The position numbers and the translations under genes are program-made. Source: an uncultured Bacteroidota bacterium (GTDB lineage: Bacteria; Bacteroidota; Bacteroidia; Chitinophagales; Chitinophagaceae). From it: a stretch of DNA of 64,000 bases. Below are positions 9,450 through 18,763 of this stretch, piece by piece (the first letter of the stretch is position 1; the number at the start of each line of letters is the position of its first letter). Location: positions 1-64,000 of the forward strand of contig CAILLK010000128.1 in NCBI GenBank assembly GCA_903835005.1, written 5' to 3'. A model generated the notes under the pieces. The model did no database searches, was not told the origin of the DNA, and worked only from the letters and a program-made list of their open reading frames with translations.

Positions 9450-10796
9450 ATGCGCTTCAGAATAAGTATAATATTGGTAATACTGGCTGGCGTTTATTTC
9501 AGCGCCAGCGGGCAGATAGATACCAGCAAGGGAAGTTGTGCCAGTACCGGTTGCCATGGCAATCTGGTAGCCCAGGAGGTGGTGCATGATGCACTGAAAA
9601 GAGGATGCGATAAATGCCACCAGAGCAATGGCCAGCAGCATCCGCAGAAAAATGTGAAGACATTTTCACTGGTGACCAATATTCCCCAGCTATGCTACAA
9701 ATGCCATGATGAGAACAATACCATGAGGGTGGTGCATCCGCCAGTGCAGAAGGGCAATTGCCTGGAGTGCCATAATCCGCACGGTGGCCCGGAAGCTTAT
9801 ATTCTCAAAATAAACCCGACAGGTGATTTATGTGCCAAATGCCATACATTGGAATCGGCTAAGAAAAAGTTCAAGCATGAGCCTGTTGCCAAGGGCGAAT
9901 GTGTGAAATGCCATGATCCGCACCAGTCTGAAACAGACAGGCTGCTGGTACGCGACATCCCTGCACTTTGCACCAAATGCCACAAGCCACAGGCCGAAGA
10001 ACTGAAGATGGATTATGTACATCCGCCTTTTCAGAATAACTGCCTCAATTGTCATAACCAGCACAGCTCAAATGAAGAAAAACTGCTCGACCTGACCCCT
10101 CAGAACCTGTGTCTCTATTGCCACGATGATATGCAGAAGAAGATAGACAAAGCTACCCTGGTGCATGGCGCCATTACCGAAAAGAGGTCCTGCATCAACT
10201 GCCACTCACCCCATGCATCCAACCAGAAAAGATTTCTGATCAAGGATACTAAAACATTATGCCTGAGCTGCCACGACCGTACCTATGTAAGCGGCACCCG
10301 GAAAATCAACAATATTGCCCAGACCTTGCAGAAGAGCAAATCGGTACATGCTGCCATTGAGAAAGTGGGCTGCTCAGGCTGTCATGACCCTCATGCCTCA
10401 TCCAATCCGTTCCTGCTCAATAAGACCTTCCCGTCGGGATCGTATACACCGGCAGTAAAGGAGAATTTCGCATTGTGTTTCACCTGCCATAAGAGTGAGA
10501 TCATTGAAAAGGCCGCAACAACCACTGCTACCGGTTTCCGCAACGGCGATAAAAACCTGCATATGGTGCATATTAACGGTGAGAAAGGCAGAAGTTGTGT
10601 ATTATGTCATAATCCGCACGGCTCGCCCAATGACCACCTGATCAATGAGAAAACTCAGTTTGGCGGATGGGAAATGCCATTGAAATACCAGTCAACCGCC
10701 ACCGGAGGTTCATGTGCACCGGGCTGTCATGCCGAAAGGAAGTATGACCGGACAGTGGTGATACCTGCCAGCCCTGAGGTTGTGCCAAAGAAATAG
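9450..10796 (+). CDS. Periplasmic multiheme c-type cytochrome, 15 heme-type motifs (doubled-CXXCH family)
   Basis: 448 residues with a Sec signal (about 1-21). Thirteen canonical CXXCH motifs are spread over the whole chain: CDKCH, CYKCH, CLECH, CAKCH, CVKCH, CTKCH, CLNCH, CLYCH, CINCH, CLSCH, CSGCH, CFTCH and CVLCH. Two expanded motifs mark the ends: CX4CH at residues 30-36 and CX3CH at 422-427. The alternating xCxxCHxPH and LCxxCH pattern is that of the doubled-CXXCH family, with spare histidines (VHPP, VHG, VH) as likely distal heme ligands. It is long enough for a heme wire of the MtrA type inside or below the barrel encoded just upstream, and it is the last gene of the operon. Heme attachment would need the cytochrome c maturation machinery, which is not in this window. 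Confidence 0.92.
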   Translation: MRFRISIILVILAGVYFSASGQIDTSKGSCASTGCHGNLVAQEVVHDALKRGCDKCHQSNGQQHPQKNVKTFSLVTNIPQLCYKCHDENNTMRVVHPPVQKGNCLECHNPHGGPEAYILKINPTGDLCAKCHTLESAKKKFKHEPVAKGECVKCHDPHQSETDRLLVRDIPALCTKCHKPQAEELKMDYVHPPFQNNCLNCHNQHSSNEEKLLDLTPQNLCLYCHDDMQKKIDKATLVHGAITEKRSCINCHSPHASNQKRFLIKDTKTLCLSCHDRTYVSGTRKINNIAQTLQKSKSVHAAIEKVGCSGCHDPHASSNPFLLNKTFPSGSYTPAVKENFALCFTCHKSEIIEKAATTTATGFRNGDKNLHMVHINGEKGRSCVLCHNPHGSPNDHLINEKTQFGGWEMPLKYQSTATGGSCAPGCHAERKYDRTVVIPASPEVVPKK

Positions 10797-11198
10797 CAGT
10801 TATTTGATTCTGACATTAGGCTGACCATCTATTTTGTTATTGTTTAGAGAGCAATCGGATTGGTTCAGTTTTAGCAATTAAATATTAAAGTGAAGAAAAT
10901 TGATTAAATGATGATCCACCAGGTGATGGGTCATTATTTATTTTAAGAATAATGGAATTAAATATGGTGTATTTTTGTATTGAAAATTCTTGAGATCCTT
11001 AAAAGTGATATTTAGTATTATGGGATATTATGTCAGAATTTCAGGTACAGTGACCAGGATATCAATGTTCGGGATTTGGAGAATGGAATAAGAGAGTAAG
11101 GGTTAAAAGCCCGGATTGAAATTGATGAACATGAAGAACCAGGAAAATGGACATTATTAGATGTATATAACGAGTACAGGGTGCGTTTTTAACTTCCC
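10797..11198. other. Intergenic stretch after the multiheme operon
   Basis: AT-rich, with no convincing reading frame on either strand. It holds the weak hairpin at 10911-10934 and a perfect -7 type element, TATTTTTG, at 10970-10977 that has no recognisable gene close behind it. Confidence 0.5.
10911..10945 (+). terminator. Weak terminator-like hairpin after the multiheme operon
   Basis: ATGATCC (10911-10917) can pair with GGGTCAT (10928-10934), one G-U pair, followed by an AT-rich tail with several T. It lies about 115 bases beyond the last stop of the operon. Confidence 0.35.
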
Positions 11199-11588
11199 AT
11201 GGGGTTATTCAACGTTGAGTTCCGCAATATCCCTTTATTCTATTTTCATAATAAATATTTAGTGATTGCCTTATTCTTATTTTTTACAATTGCCGCTTTA
11301 ATTTCTTCATGTTCCTGTAAAGCCTGTATCATTGCTTTATGTTTTATTACCGGAAATACCTTCTATACAAAATCCATGGATGATAGCATGGACGAAAGTT
11401 CTTTTGCTTTAGCTGGAGATTTAATTTCAATGACTAATGTTTTCATAAATCAAATTTACGTAATACTAATGTTGTATTCCTGGCAGTATTTGTTGCGCCG
11501 AAAAAATGGATTAAAGTGGAAGCAAGATCATTCGCAATCCGGCGAAAACACACTAATATTAGGCCCTCATTCTAAAACAGTCCTTTAA
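11199..11588 (+). CDS. Doubtful small membrane protein
   Basis: 129 residues from the ATG at 11199, with two or three hydrophobic stretches (about 19-37, 40-52, 84-98) and a charged C terminus. The stop abuts the ATG of the nitronate monooxygenase gene with no gap, which would fit a two-gene operon. No family is recognised, Phe and Cys content is high, and the upstream DNA looks non-coding, so it may be a chance frame. Confidence 0.3.
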   Translation: MGLFNVEFRNIPLFYFHNKYLVIALFLFFTIAALISSCSCKACIIALCFITGNTFYTKSMDDSMDESSFALAGDLISMTNVFINQIYVILMLYSWQYLLRRKNGLKWKQDHSQSGENTLILGPHSKTVL

Positions 11589-12563
11589 ATGCTTTTCCAG
11601 GGGAAATTTACAACAGACGGTTTCGACAACCGCATCACACAATTGTTTGGAATTCAATATCCCATTATACAGGCCGGTATGATCTGGAACTCGGGCTGGC
11701 GGCTGGCCTCGGCAGTGAGCAATGCAGGCGGCTTAGGCATAATAGGGGCGGGTAGTATGTACCCCGATGTGCTGATGGAGCATATTCAGAAATGTAAAGC
11801 GGCTACGAACAAGCCGTTTGCTGTAAACCTGCCACTGCTGTACCCCGATATTGATAAGCATATTGCGCATATTGTATCCGAAAAAGTACACATAGTATTT
11901 ACCTCAGCCGGTAATCCCAAAGCGTGGACGGCTAAACTTAAAGAAAACGGTATCATTGTAGTGCATGTGGTATCGAGCGCTAAGTTTGCCAGGAAATGCG
12001 AAGAGGCCGGATGCGATGCCGTGGTGGCAGAGGGGTTTGAAGCAGGCGGGCACAATGGCCGCGAAGAGACTACCACACTTTGCCTCATTCCGGCCGTAAG
12101 GGATGCTATTAAAATACCGCTCATAGCCGCCGGCGGAATAGCTACGGGCAGGGCCATGTATGCTATGATGGCTTTGGGGGCAGAAGCTGTTCAGATGGGC
12201 AGCCGTTTTGTTTGCTCCCCCGAAGCTTCAGGGCACAAGCATTTTAAACAAGCGGTTATAGCCGCAAAAGAAGGAGATACGGTACTCACATTGAAAAAAC
12301 TGACTCCTGTAAGGCTTATCAGAAATGATTTTTATAACAGGGTTCATGATGCCGAAAACCAATGTGTGCCACTTAATGAGTTGGAAAGCCTTTTAGGGCG
12401 GGGCCGGGCAAAGCAGGGTATGTTTGAAGGCAACCTGGCAGAAGGCGAACTGGAGATAGGCCAGGTAAGTGCATCAATCAATGAAATAAAACCCGCCGGT
12501 GAAATTGTAAATGATGTATGGAAGGAATTTAAACTAACCGCTGCAAATCCGTTTTCCTATTAA
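11589..12563 (+). CDS. Nitronate monooxygenase / FabK-like flavoenzyme
   Basis: 324 residues forming the FMN-binding TIM barrel of the 2-nitropropane dioxygenase family. Visible landmarks: PIIQAGM at the first strand, SNAGGLGIIGAG, the active-site block AEGFEAGGHNGREETTT with the catalytic-type His, the phosphate-binding PLIAAGGIATG and GAEAVQMGSRFV. Members oxidise toxic alkyl nitronates to carbonyl compounds and nitrite; the close relative FabK reduces enoyl-ACP. The EAGGHxG block is shared by both, so the substrate is not settled. The ATG at 11589 gives the usual N terminus. No fatty-acid genes lie nearby, which favours nitronate oxidation. Confidence 0.85.
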   Translation: MLFQGKFTTDGFDNRITQLFGIQYPIIQAGMIWNSGWRLASAVSNAGGLGIIGAGSMYPDVLMEHIQKCKAATNKPFAVNLPLLYPDIDKHIAHIVSEKVHIVFTSAGNPKAWTAKLKENGIIVVHVVSSAKFARKCEEAGCDAVVAEGFEAGGHNGREETTTLCLIPAVRDAIKIPLIAAGGIATGRAMYAMMALGAEAVQMGSRFVCSPEASGHKHFKQAVIAAKEGDTVLTLKKLTPVRLIRNDFYNRVHDAENQCVPLNELESLLGRGRAKQGMFEGNLAEGELEIGQVSASINEIKPAGEIVNDVWKEFKLTAANPFSY

Positions 12564-12744
12564 AATGTTTAAGAATTGCCAACCCCTGGAGTAAATTTGA
12601 GTGTCTTATTAATAATTACGCAGTATTTGCCTTTAAATCTGTAAGAATATAACCGGCAGTTAATTCCGGTTCTGGGGTTTATCGAATAATTTTTATAATT
12701 TGGCTCGGAAAATTTAAATAAGAAAACTTTCTGCTGAATTTTGA

Positions 12745-12752
12745 TATATTTG
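12745..12752 (+). promoter_or_regulatory. -7 promoter element before the type IX secreted giant
   Basis: TATATTTG is a perfect match to the Bacteroidota -7 consensus TAnnTTTG, 35 bases upstream of the ATG at 12788. No clear -33 TTG is seen at the expected distance. Confidence 0.5.
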
Positions 12753-12787
12753 TGTTTGTATTTTTATTATTGCCTGATAAAGTGTTT

Positions 12788-15700
12788 ATGAAAAGAATAT
12801 TACTTATACTCGTTACAATATTTTGGATAACCTCCGTTACCCATGCGCAGACGCCGGCCCCTATCACAGGCGCTTCTGCAGTGTGTCTTGGCTCTGGCAC
12901 CGCACTAAGTGATGCTACTCCCGGAGGTATCTGGAGCAGCAGCAGCACTGCAGTTGCTTATATTAACCCTGCTACAGGCTTTATCTCAGGTATTTCGGCC
13001 GGCGTTGTTAATGTTACTTATACTGTTGGAACACATAGTGTTACAAAAATATTCTCGGTTTGGGCGTTACCTGTTATTACACCAGATACTATTAAGGCCT
13101 GCGTTGGTAGCACTTATTACCTCACCCCCGATCCTTCGGGTGGCGGCTGGACTACAAGCACCCCCAGCGTAGCTACAGTAAACTATGCGGGTGCAGTGCT
13201 GGCCACAGGCACAGGCACTGCCACAATTACCTATACGTCATCTGCTGGTTGTATTTCTTCAGCTACTATTACTGTAAACCCGATTCCTTTGCCGATAACC
13301 GGTACCAGCTATTGTTATACCGCTACCAGTACCACACTCACCGATGTATCTCCCGGGGGTACATGGAGCACCAGTGATGCCTCTCTGGCAACGGTAGATG
13401 TATCTGGTGTGGTAACCGGTGTTACCTCTGGTCTGGTACTCATTTCTTATCAGATACCATCATCGGGTTGCGCCGCAACTTACAGGGTCGATGTAAACCC
13501 CCTTCCCGGTACTACCAACCTATATGCCTGGTATCCGTTTTGCGGCGACACTACCGACCATAGCGGCAACGGGCGCGACCTTTTTACTTTTTATACTGGT
13601 GCGCCGGTAGGTGCAAGGCCTACTTTAGCTGCCGACCGTTTCGGTAATGCCAATAACGCTTACTTTTTTGCCGGTGGCAATGGCATCATGCAGTTCAGTA
13701 CCTATTTTACCGATCCCGGACTTCCTCCCGATTTCACTTTGTCCTGCTGGGTAAATCTTAATAGTGTTGCTCAGTCTTCTATTATATTATATAATGGAAA
13801 TCCAAACACTGATGGATTTGGATTTGTAATAAATGATGGCCTTTCTGGTTTCCCTGGTGTGGCTGGTTACCAGGCCTCTGTGCTTTTTGGTGGTGTTGGG
13901 ATGTTCTCAACAACTGATCTTACCCCTTTAGGTATAGGTGGCTGGCATAACCTGGTATTGGTAAAAAATGGAGGCAGCTATCACTTTTATGTGGATGACG
14001 GGCCGGCATTATTTTTTATCGCTTCTTATAATATTCCTTCTATCGGTTCCGTATTTGCTTTAGGGGGCAATGCTTCCATTACCGCTCCGGGCAACACGCT
14101 TGGCAGTATGGGCTTTACCGGCGACATTGATGATGTGGCCTATATCACCAGGCAACTTAGTCTTGTCGAAAGGACTTCCATTTACAATTTCAATCCCGAT
14201 GCCAAGCATTTTTCCTTTGGCACACACGATACTACTATCTGCTCGGATAATATGAAGCTGGCGCCCAATCCTCAGACCATTGGCGGCCAGTATACCTGGA
14301 CCACCTTTGTTACCGGTACGGGATATGTAGTTACAGATACTGCCGATACGTCAATCGTCGTTTACCCTCAATCGGGTATAATAGGTAATTCTTATGCACT
14401 TACAATATCCAAGCCTTATGGCTGTTCTGCCGCCGATACTATAGAGGTTTATAAAAGCCCCATCAATGTTAATCTCGGGCCGGCATCAAGGAATTTCTGT
14501 AAGGGAGATACCATTACGCTTTCAAGCCATAATCCGGGATCTACGTTTACCTGGAGTACCGGCGATACTTCTCATTCTATACAGGTAACTACCACTGGAA
14601 CATATTATGTCACGGTGGATAGTATCATCCATCTTGGTTCCGGCGACAGCGCTGTTTGTGTGGGCCGCGATACGGTTTATCTGCATGCGTCCATTGTGCC
14701 CATAATTACTATGCCCACTTCGGTAATTAATTGTGCCGGCAACCCTGCCCAGATTTATACTTACGCAGGATCGGGTTATACCTATATATGGAGCAACGGA
14801 TATTTTGGCGACAGTACTTTCCTCGCCAGTTCCGGCAGTTATTATCTGCAGGTTACCGACAGTGGCTGTGTAAGGTCAGATACAGGCCATGCCGTTATAA
14901 TTAATGAGGCGGTAACTTTATTAAATCATGATACCGCTGTATGCTATACCGATAAAGTGCAGGCCATAGCCACCAATAATCCGGCCGTTACCTACCAATG
15001 GACGCCTACTGCTGGTATATCAGTTTCCAATCTTCCATCTGCAACCATTATCGCCGATACTTCGGCTGAATACTATGTTACGGTAAGCTTCCCTGGTTGC
15101 CCGGATATTGTCGATTCCTTCCACATTGATGTGCAGCCTATTCCAACTGTCAGCATCGGAGGTAATAAAGATTTATGCCAGGGAGATACACTGCATATTA
15201 CCGCCGTTACCGGCCAGCCATGGTATAGTCACTATATTTCTATCTGGAATCCGCCTACTTCAAATCTGGATACTATAGATGGTTCTACTGTCGTATATAC
15301 TGCAAATACTATTCACGATTCTGAAATCCTTATTGTTAAAGTATATCCGCCTGTTTATCTCACAAACCCGGGCGATTCCTTCTGTTACGCAATGGATTCT
15401 GCTGCTATTTACGTTCATCCCAGCCGCTTCTTGAATTACGATACCTCTTTCTCCATCTGCCCCGGCGATTCCATACAATTTATGCCTGCAGATACAAGTA
15501 CAATACCAGGCATGGGAATAGCATCATACTGGTATAGCCCGGGCGTCTATCTGAATGACTCATTGGGTAATAACCCCTGGACTCATCCGGTTACATCTGT
15601 TGCCTACCGCCTTATAGCAACCAGTATTTATGGATGCAGGGATACCCAATCAATCAAAGTTCAGGTCAATCCCGCTGCTATTCTCAATATTGATAATGGT

Positions 15701-16186
15701 GATTCTGTAGTATTATCTTTGGGACAATCATACCATATTCAGCCGCAAACCAATTGCGAAACTTTCTTATGGTATCCTCCGTTAGGCATGGATAATATAC
15801 ATTCTTCCGACCCAACAATTACGCCACCCACAAGCACCACCTATTCTGTAGTTGCTACCACCCCCGACGGATGCGTTGTGTATGATTCCTTCAGGGTGCA
15901 TGTAGATCTTGGAATGGTAGTTGCGATTCCCAATGCATTTACACCCGAAGGGCCGGTCAATACGGTATTTAAAATTATCAATCAGGGAGCTGTTGGCATC
16001 AATTATTTCCGCATCTTCGACCGTTGGGGCAATAAAGTTTTTGAAACCACTAATATCAATTCCGGATGGGATGGTATGTATAATGGCAAGCCGCAACCTT
16101 ATGGCGTATATGTTTATGACCTGGAGGCAATTACCAGTTCCGGTATTGTCATCCGGAGGGAGGGGAATCTGACACTTATCAGGTAA
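12788..16186 (+). CDS. Large secreted multidomain protein with type IX (type B) sorting domain
   Basis: 1132 residues. The ATG at 12788 opens a Sec signal (KRILLILVTIFWITSVTHAQ); an upstream in-frame TTG at 12752 lies inside the promoter element. Order of parts: three Ig-like (BIG2-type) repeats with the theme GGxWSSSxxxVAxV (about 25-235); a LamG/concanavalin-like jelly-roll beginning YPFCGDTTDHSGNGRD (about 240-470); several PKD- or SprB-like beta repeats rich in Thr, Ser and Tyr (480-1030); and the gliding-motility-associated C-terminal domain, with IPNAFTPEGP, FRIFDRWGNKVFET and GWDGMYNGKPQPYGVYVY. That last domain sends the protein through the type IX system. It is probably a cell-surface or released adhesin; the ligand is unknown. 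Confidence 0.88.
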   Translation: MKRILLILVTIFWITSVTHAQTPAPITGASAVCLGSGTALSDATPGGIWSSSSTAVAYINPATGFISGISAGVVNVTYTVGTHSVTKIFSVWALPVITPDTIKACVGSTYYLTPDPSGGGWTTSTPSVATVNYAGAVLATGTGTATITYTSSAGCISSATITVNPIPLPITGTSYCYTATSTTLTDVSPGGTWSTSDASLATVDVSGVVTGVTSGLVLISYQIPSSGCAATYRVDVNPLPGTTNLYAWYPFCGDTTDHSGNGRDLFTFYTGAPVGARPTLAADRFGNANNAYFFAGGNGIMQFSTYFTDPGLPPDFTLSCWVNLNSVAQSSIILYNGNPNTDGFGFVINDGLSGFPGVAGYQASVLFGGVGMFSTTDLTPLGIGGWHNLVLVKNGGSYHFYVDDGPALFFIASYNIPSIGSVFALGGNASITAPGNTLGSMGFTGDIDDVAYITRQLSLVERTSIYNFNPDAKHFSFGTHDTTICSDNMKLAPNPQTIGGQYTWTTFVTGTGYVVTDTADTSIVVYPQSGIIGNSYALTISKPYGCSAADTIEVYKSPINVNLGPASRNFCKGDTITLSSHNPGSTFTWSTGDTSHSIQVTTTGTYYVTVDSIIHLGSGDSAVCVGRDTVYLHASIVPIITMPTSVINCAGNPAQIYTYAGSGYTYIWSNGYFGDSTFLASSGSYYLQVTDSGCVRSDTGHAVIINEAVTLLNHDTAVCYTDKVQAIATNNPAVTYQWTPTAGISVSNLPSATIIADTSAEYYVTVSFPGCPDIVDSFHIDVQPIPTVSIGGNKDLCQGDTLHITAVTGQPWYSHYISIWNPPTSNLDTIDGSTVVYTANTIHDSEILIVKVYPPVYLTNPGDSFCYAMDSAAIYVHPSRFLNYDTSFSICPGDSIQFMPADTSTIPGMGIASYWYSPGVYLNDSLGNNPWTHPVTSVAYRLIATSIYGCRDTQSIKVQVNPAAILNIDNGDSVVLSLGQSYHIQPQTNCETFLWYPPLGMDNIHSSDPTITPPTSTTYSVVATTPDGCVVYDSFRVHVDLGMVVAIPNAFTPEGPVNTVFKIINQGAVGINYFRIFDRWGNKVFETTNINSGWDGMYNGKPQPYGVYVYDLEAITSSGIVIRREGNLTLIR

Positions 16187-16213
16187 AAGAAATTGCTATT
16201 TTGATATAAGAAG

Positions 16214-16239
16214 AATCCGGCTGATGCCGGATTTTTTTA
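16214..16239 (+). terminator. Intrinsic terminator of the type IX secreted giant
   Basis: AATCCGGC (16214-16221), loop TGAT, GCCGGATT (16226-16233), then a T run. Perfect 8-bp stem, 28 bases after the stop codon. Confidence 0.85.
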
Positions 16240-16377
16240 TGCCTGCATTTCCGGTTTTTTTGTATGCAGAAAAGCATCTGTTTTTATCAGTTTATTGACG
16301 GGTTGAAAAACCAAATCAGAATATCTGTCGTAAATCATTGGGTAAAACAATTTTTAACCAATCTAAACAGGTAAAGT

Positions 16378-16932
16378 ATGAAAAAGATTTTCATTATCCC
16401 GGTTATCGCATTAAGCATAATAGCAGGAAATGCAACGCACATTTATGCACAAAAAACGGTTATGGTGGGAGGCGCTGCAATGTATCCCGCAAAAAACATC
16501 ATCGAAAATGCAGTCAATTCCAAAGATCACACAACATTGGTAGCTGCAGTAAAGGCTGCAGGCCTTGTGGAAACACTGGAAGGTGCTGGCCCTTTCACTG
16601 TATTTGCACCTACCAATGAGGCTTTCGGTAAGCTTCCGTCCGGAACCGTTGATAATCTCCTTAAACCTGAAAACAAACCCAAGCTCACCAGTGTGCTCAC
16701 TTATCATGTAGTTCCGGGGAGCCTTGATTCCAAAGCACTTATGGATAAAATTAAAGCTGGCAAGGGAATGGCAATGCTAACTACCGTTCAGGGCGAGCAA
16801 CTGACCATTATGCAAAAAGGTACCCACCTGGAAGTGAAAGATACCAAGGGAAACATTGCTATGATTACTATTAAGGATGTATACCAGAAAAACGGCGTAA
16901 TACATGTAGTAGATAAGGTATTGATGCCCTAA
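16378..16932 (+). CDS. Secreted fasciclin (FAS1) domain protein
   Basis: 184 residues: a Sec signal of about 24 residues, then one FAS1 domain (about 40-184). Family motifs are plain: TTLVAAVKAAGLVETLEGAG, the H1-type block FTVFAPTNEAFGKLP, YHVVPG near 110 and the C-terminal GVIHVVDKVLMP. FAS1 domains mediate adhesion or binding to matrix and are common as secreted single-domain proteins in Bacteroidota. The gene sits alone between the terminator at 16214 and the sdaA promoter. Confidence 0.92.
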   Translation: MKKIFIIPVIALSIIAGNATHIYAQKTVMVGGAAMYPAKNIIENAVNSKDHTTLVAAVKAAGLVETLEGAGPFTVFAPTNEAFGKLPSGTVDNLLKPENKPKLTSVLTYHVVPGSLDSKALMDKIKAGKGMAMLTTVQGEQLTIMQKGTHLEVKDTKGNIAMITIKDVYQKNGVIHVVDKVLMP

Positions 16933-16974
16933 TAGTTTCTGATTATTTTCGCAGGGCAGAGGCTATATTTAACT

Positions 16975-17003
16975 TTTGTCATTTCACATATGGCATACCT
17001 TTG
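16975..17003 (+). promoter_or_regulatory. Complete Bacteroidota-type promoter of sdaA
   Basis: TTTG at 16975-16978 (-33), 17 bases, then TACCTTTG at 16996-17003 (-7). Both elements match consensus exactly, giving a start of transcription near 17009. Confidence 0.75.
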
Positions 17004-17004
17004 A

Positions 17005-17028
17005 GGGGAAATTTATTTCCCCTTTTTT
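17005..17028 (+). terminator. Terminator-like hairpin at the sdaA transcription start
   Basis: GGGGAAA (17005-17011), loop TTTA, TTTCCCC (17016-17022), then six T. It looks like an intrinsic terminator. It either ends the fasciclin transcript (stop at 16932) or sits at the extreme 5' end of the sdaA message, 10 bases before its ATG. Confidence 0.6.
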
Positions 17029-17037
17029 CATTGAACC

Positions 17038-18471
17038 ATGCGTAGTTTAAAACAGGAAAGCATATCGGTATTTGATATTTTCAAGATAGGTATTGGCCCC
17101 AGCAGTTCTCATACTTTGGGCCCCTGGCGGGCTGCATTGCGTTTTCTCGGCACATTAAATAACCTCGGGCTTGAAAATGTGATTAATGTAAAGGTGATGC
17201 TTTATGGTTCGCTTGCAAAAACCGGTATAGGGCATGGTACCAATGTGGCTGTTGTACTTGGCCTTTGCGGCGAAGACCCCGTAACTTTTGATGTGAATGA
17301 GGTATCGCCGCGTATGGCTCAAATTACAGCTTCTGAAAAGATGCTCCTTGGGGGTTCTGCTGAAGTGGCATTTACTCCCGATAAGGATATAATTTTCCTT
17401 TACGATGAAAGCCTGCCCTACCACCCCAATGCATTGACTTTTTTATGTACGCTGCGCAATGGTAATCAGATTGCTGAAACATGGTATTCTATCGGTGGTG
17501 GATTTGTGGTAAAGGAGGGTGAGGAAGATCTGGCCGATAATCATGTACAGTTGCCATACCCCATAGAGAAGGCTGGTTACCTGCTGGCTGCATGCGAGCA
17601 AACGGGGATGGATATTTCGAGCCTGGTAATGGAGAATGAAAAAACCTGGCGCAACGAGGCTGATGTGAAAGAAGGGGTTTGGCAGATATGGGAAACTATG
17701 CGCGATTGTATTTTCAGGGGTTGCCATATTGGTGGAGTACTGCCCGGTGGCCTCAACGTAACCCGCAGGGCTTTCGAATTGAATAAATCGCTGACGGCAG
17801 GTAAAACTTACCGCGATTTCAACGAATGGCTGTATGTAATTATGAGTGGCGGTCAGTCATTTAAATCCACACTGGATTGGGTGAGCTGCTTTGCCCTTGC
17901 AGTCAATGAGGAGAATGCATCCTTCAGCCGTGTGGTTACGGCACCTACCAATGGCGCTGCCGGCGTGGTTCCTGCTGTATTGCTTTACTTTATAGCTTTT
18001 TGTCAGGGCAATGATAAAGAAAGAATAATCCGTTTCCTGCTCACGGCCTCCGAAATAGGCAGTATTTTCAAAAAAGGCGCCACACTTTCGGCCGCTATGG
18101 GCGGATGCCAGGCAGAAATAGGCGTGTCTTCTTCTATGGCCGCCGCTGCCCTTACCGAAGCAATGGGGGGCACCCCGCAGCAATGCCTCATGGCCGCCGA
18201 GATTGCTATGGAGCACCATCTGGGTCTTACCTGCGACCCCATAGGCGGTCTCGTGCAGGTGCCTTGCATTGAACGCAATACCATGGGCGCCATAAAAGCT
18301 ATTACGGCGAGCCAGCTTGCTTTGCAGAGTAACCCTGAAAAAGCCCGGGTTTCGCTCGATGATGTGGTCAATACCATGTGGGAAACCGCACTGGATATGG
18401 ATCATAAATACAAAGAAACAGCCGAGGGCGGCCTTGCCTTGCAGTTGCCGATAAGCTTGCCTGAATGTTAA
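17038..18471 (+). CDS. sdaA: L-serine ammonia-lyase (L-serine dehydratase), iron-sulfur type, single chain
   Basis: 477 residues, the usual length of the one-chain enzyme. It deaminates L-serine to pyruvate and ammonia with an oxygen-labile 4Fe-4S cluster in the cytoplasm. The N-terminal beta domain starts [21 protein letters not shown]; the C-terminal alpha domain holds the catalytic and cluster region: [51 protein letters not shown], with three Cys in the expected places. The ATG at 17038 follows a full TTTG/TAnnTTTG promoter and a short hairpin. Monocistronic. Confidence 0.95.
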   Translation: MRSLKQESISVFDIFKIGIGPSSSHTLGPWRAALRFLGTLNNLGLENVINVKVMLYGSLAKTGIGHGTNVAVVLGLCGEDPVTFDVNEVSPRMAQITASEKMLLGGSAEVAFTPDKDIIFLYDESLPYHPNALTFLCTLRNGNQIAETWYSIGGGFVVKEGEEDLADNHVQLPYPIEKAGYLLAACEQTGMDISSLVMENEKTWRNEADVKEGVWQIWETMRDCIFRGCHIGGVLPGGLNVTRRAFELNKSLTAGKTYRDFNEWLYVIMSGGQSFKSTLDWVSCFALAVNEENASFSRVVTAPTNGAAGVVPAVLLYFIAFCQGNDKERIIRFLLTASEIGSIFKKGATLSAAMGGCQAEIGVSSSMAAAALTEAMGGTPQQCLMAAEIAMEHHLGLTCDPIGGLVQVPCIERNTMGAIKAITASQLALQSNPEKARVSLDDVVNTMWETALDMDHKYKETAEGGLALQLPISLPEC

Positions 18472-18763
18472 TGCAGCTACTCAGAAAATACTCCCCCACT
18501 TATGTTTTCATTTCAGTAGTAGAGAACTATTGTATGTATGCTTCTGATTTTTTCAATTCATTCCCCACGTTTCTCCTTTTTTGAGAATAATTGTGCTTAT
18601 TTATTTTCCAAAACGTAATATCCTGGCCGGCAGCTAAATTGTCGTCTCTCTTAAGGGAGGGCACAGAGGCACCTGCCGTATTAATACCCTCTCAAATACC
18701 GTATTTTTCCCGTTGCCTTATTAAGGAATCTTTGCAATCTTTACATGACTTAAACAGAAAGAC

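Noticed and set aside
4021-10796. Multiheme operon considered as a nitrite or sulfite reductase system
   Set aside because: No CXXCK motif, no Nrf, Hao or Otr-type catalytic pattern, and an outer-membrane barrel in the middle; a conduit fits better.
10970-10977. Perfect TATTTTTG -7 element in the intergenic stretch
   Set aside because: No -33 element and no recognisable gene or structured RNA follow, so a chance match in AT-rich DNA is as likely.
12657-12676. AACCGG/CCGGTT short dyad after the nitronate monooxygenase gene
   Set aside because: Six-bp stem without a T run; too weak to call a terminator.
17857-18405. 182-codon minus-strand frame inside sdaA
   Set aside because: Lies wholly within the conserved catalytic part of L-serine dehydratase.
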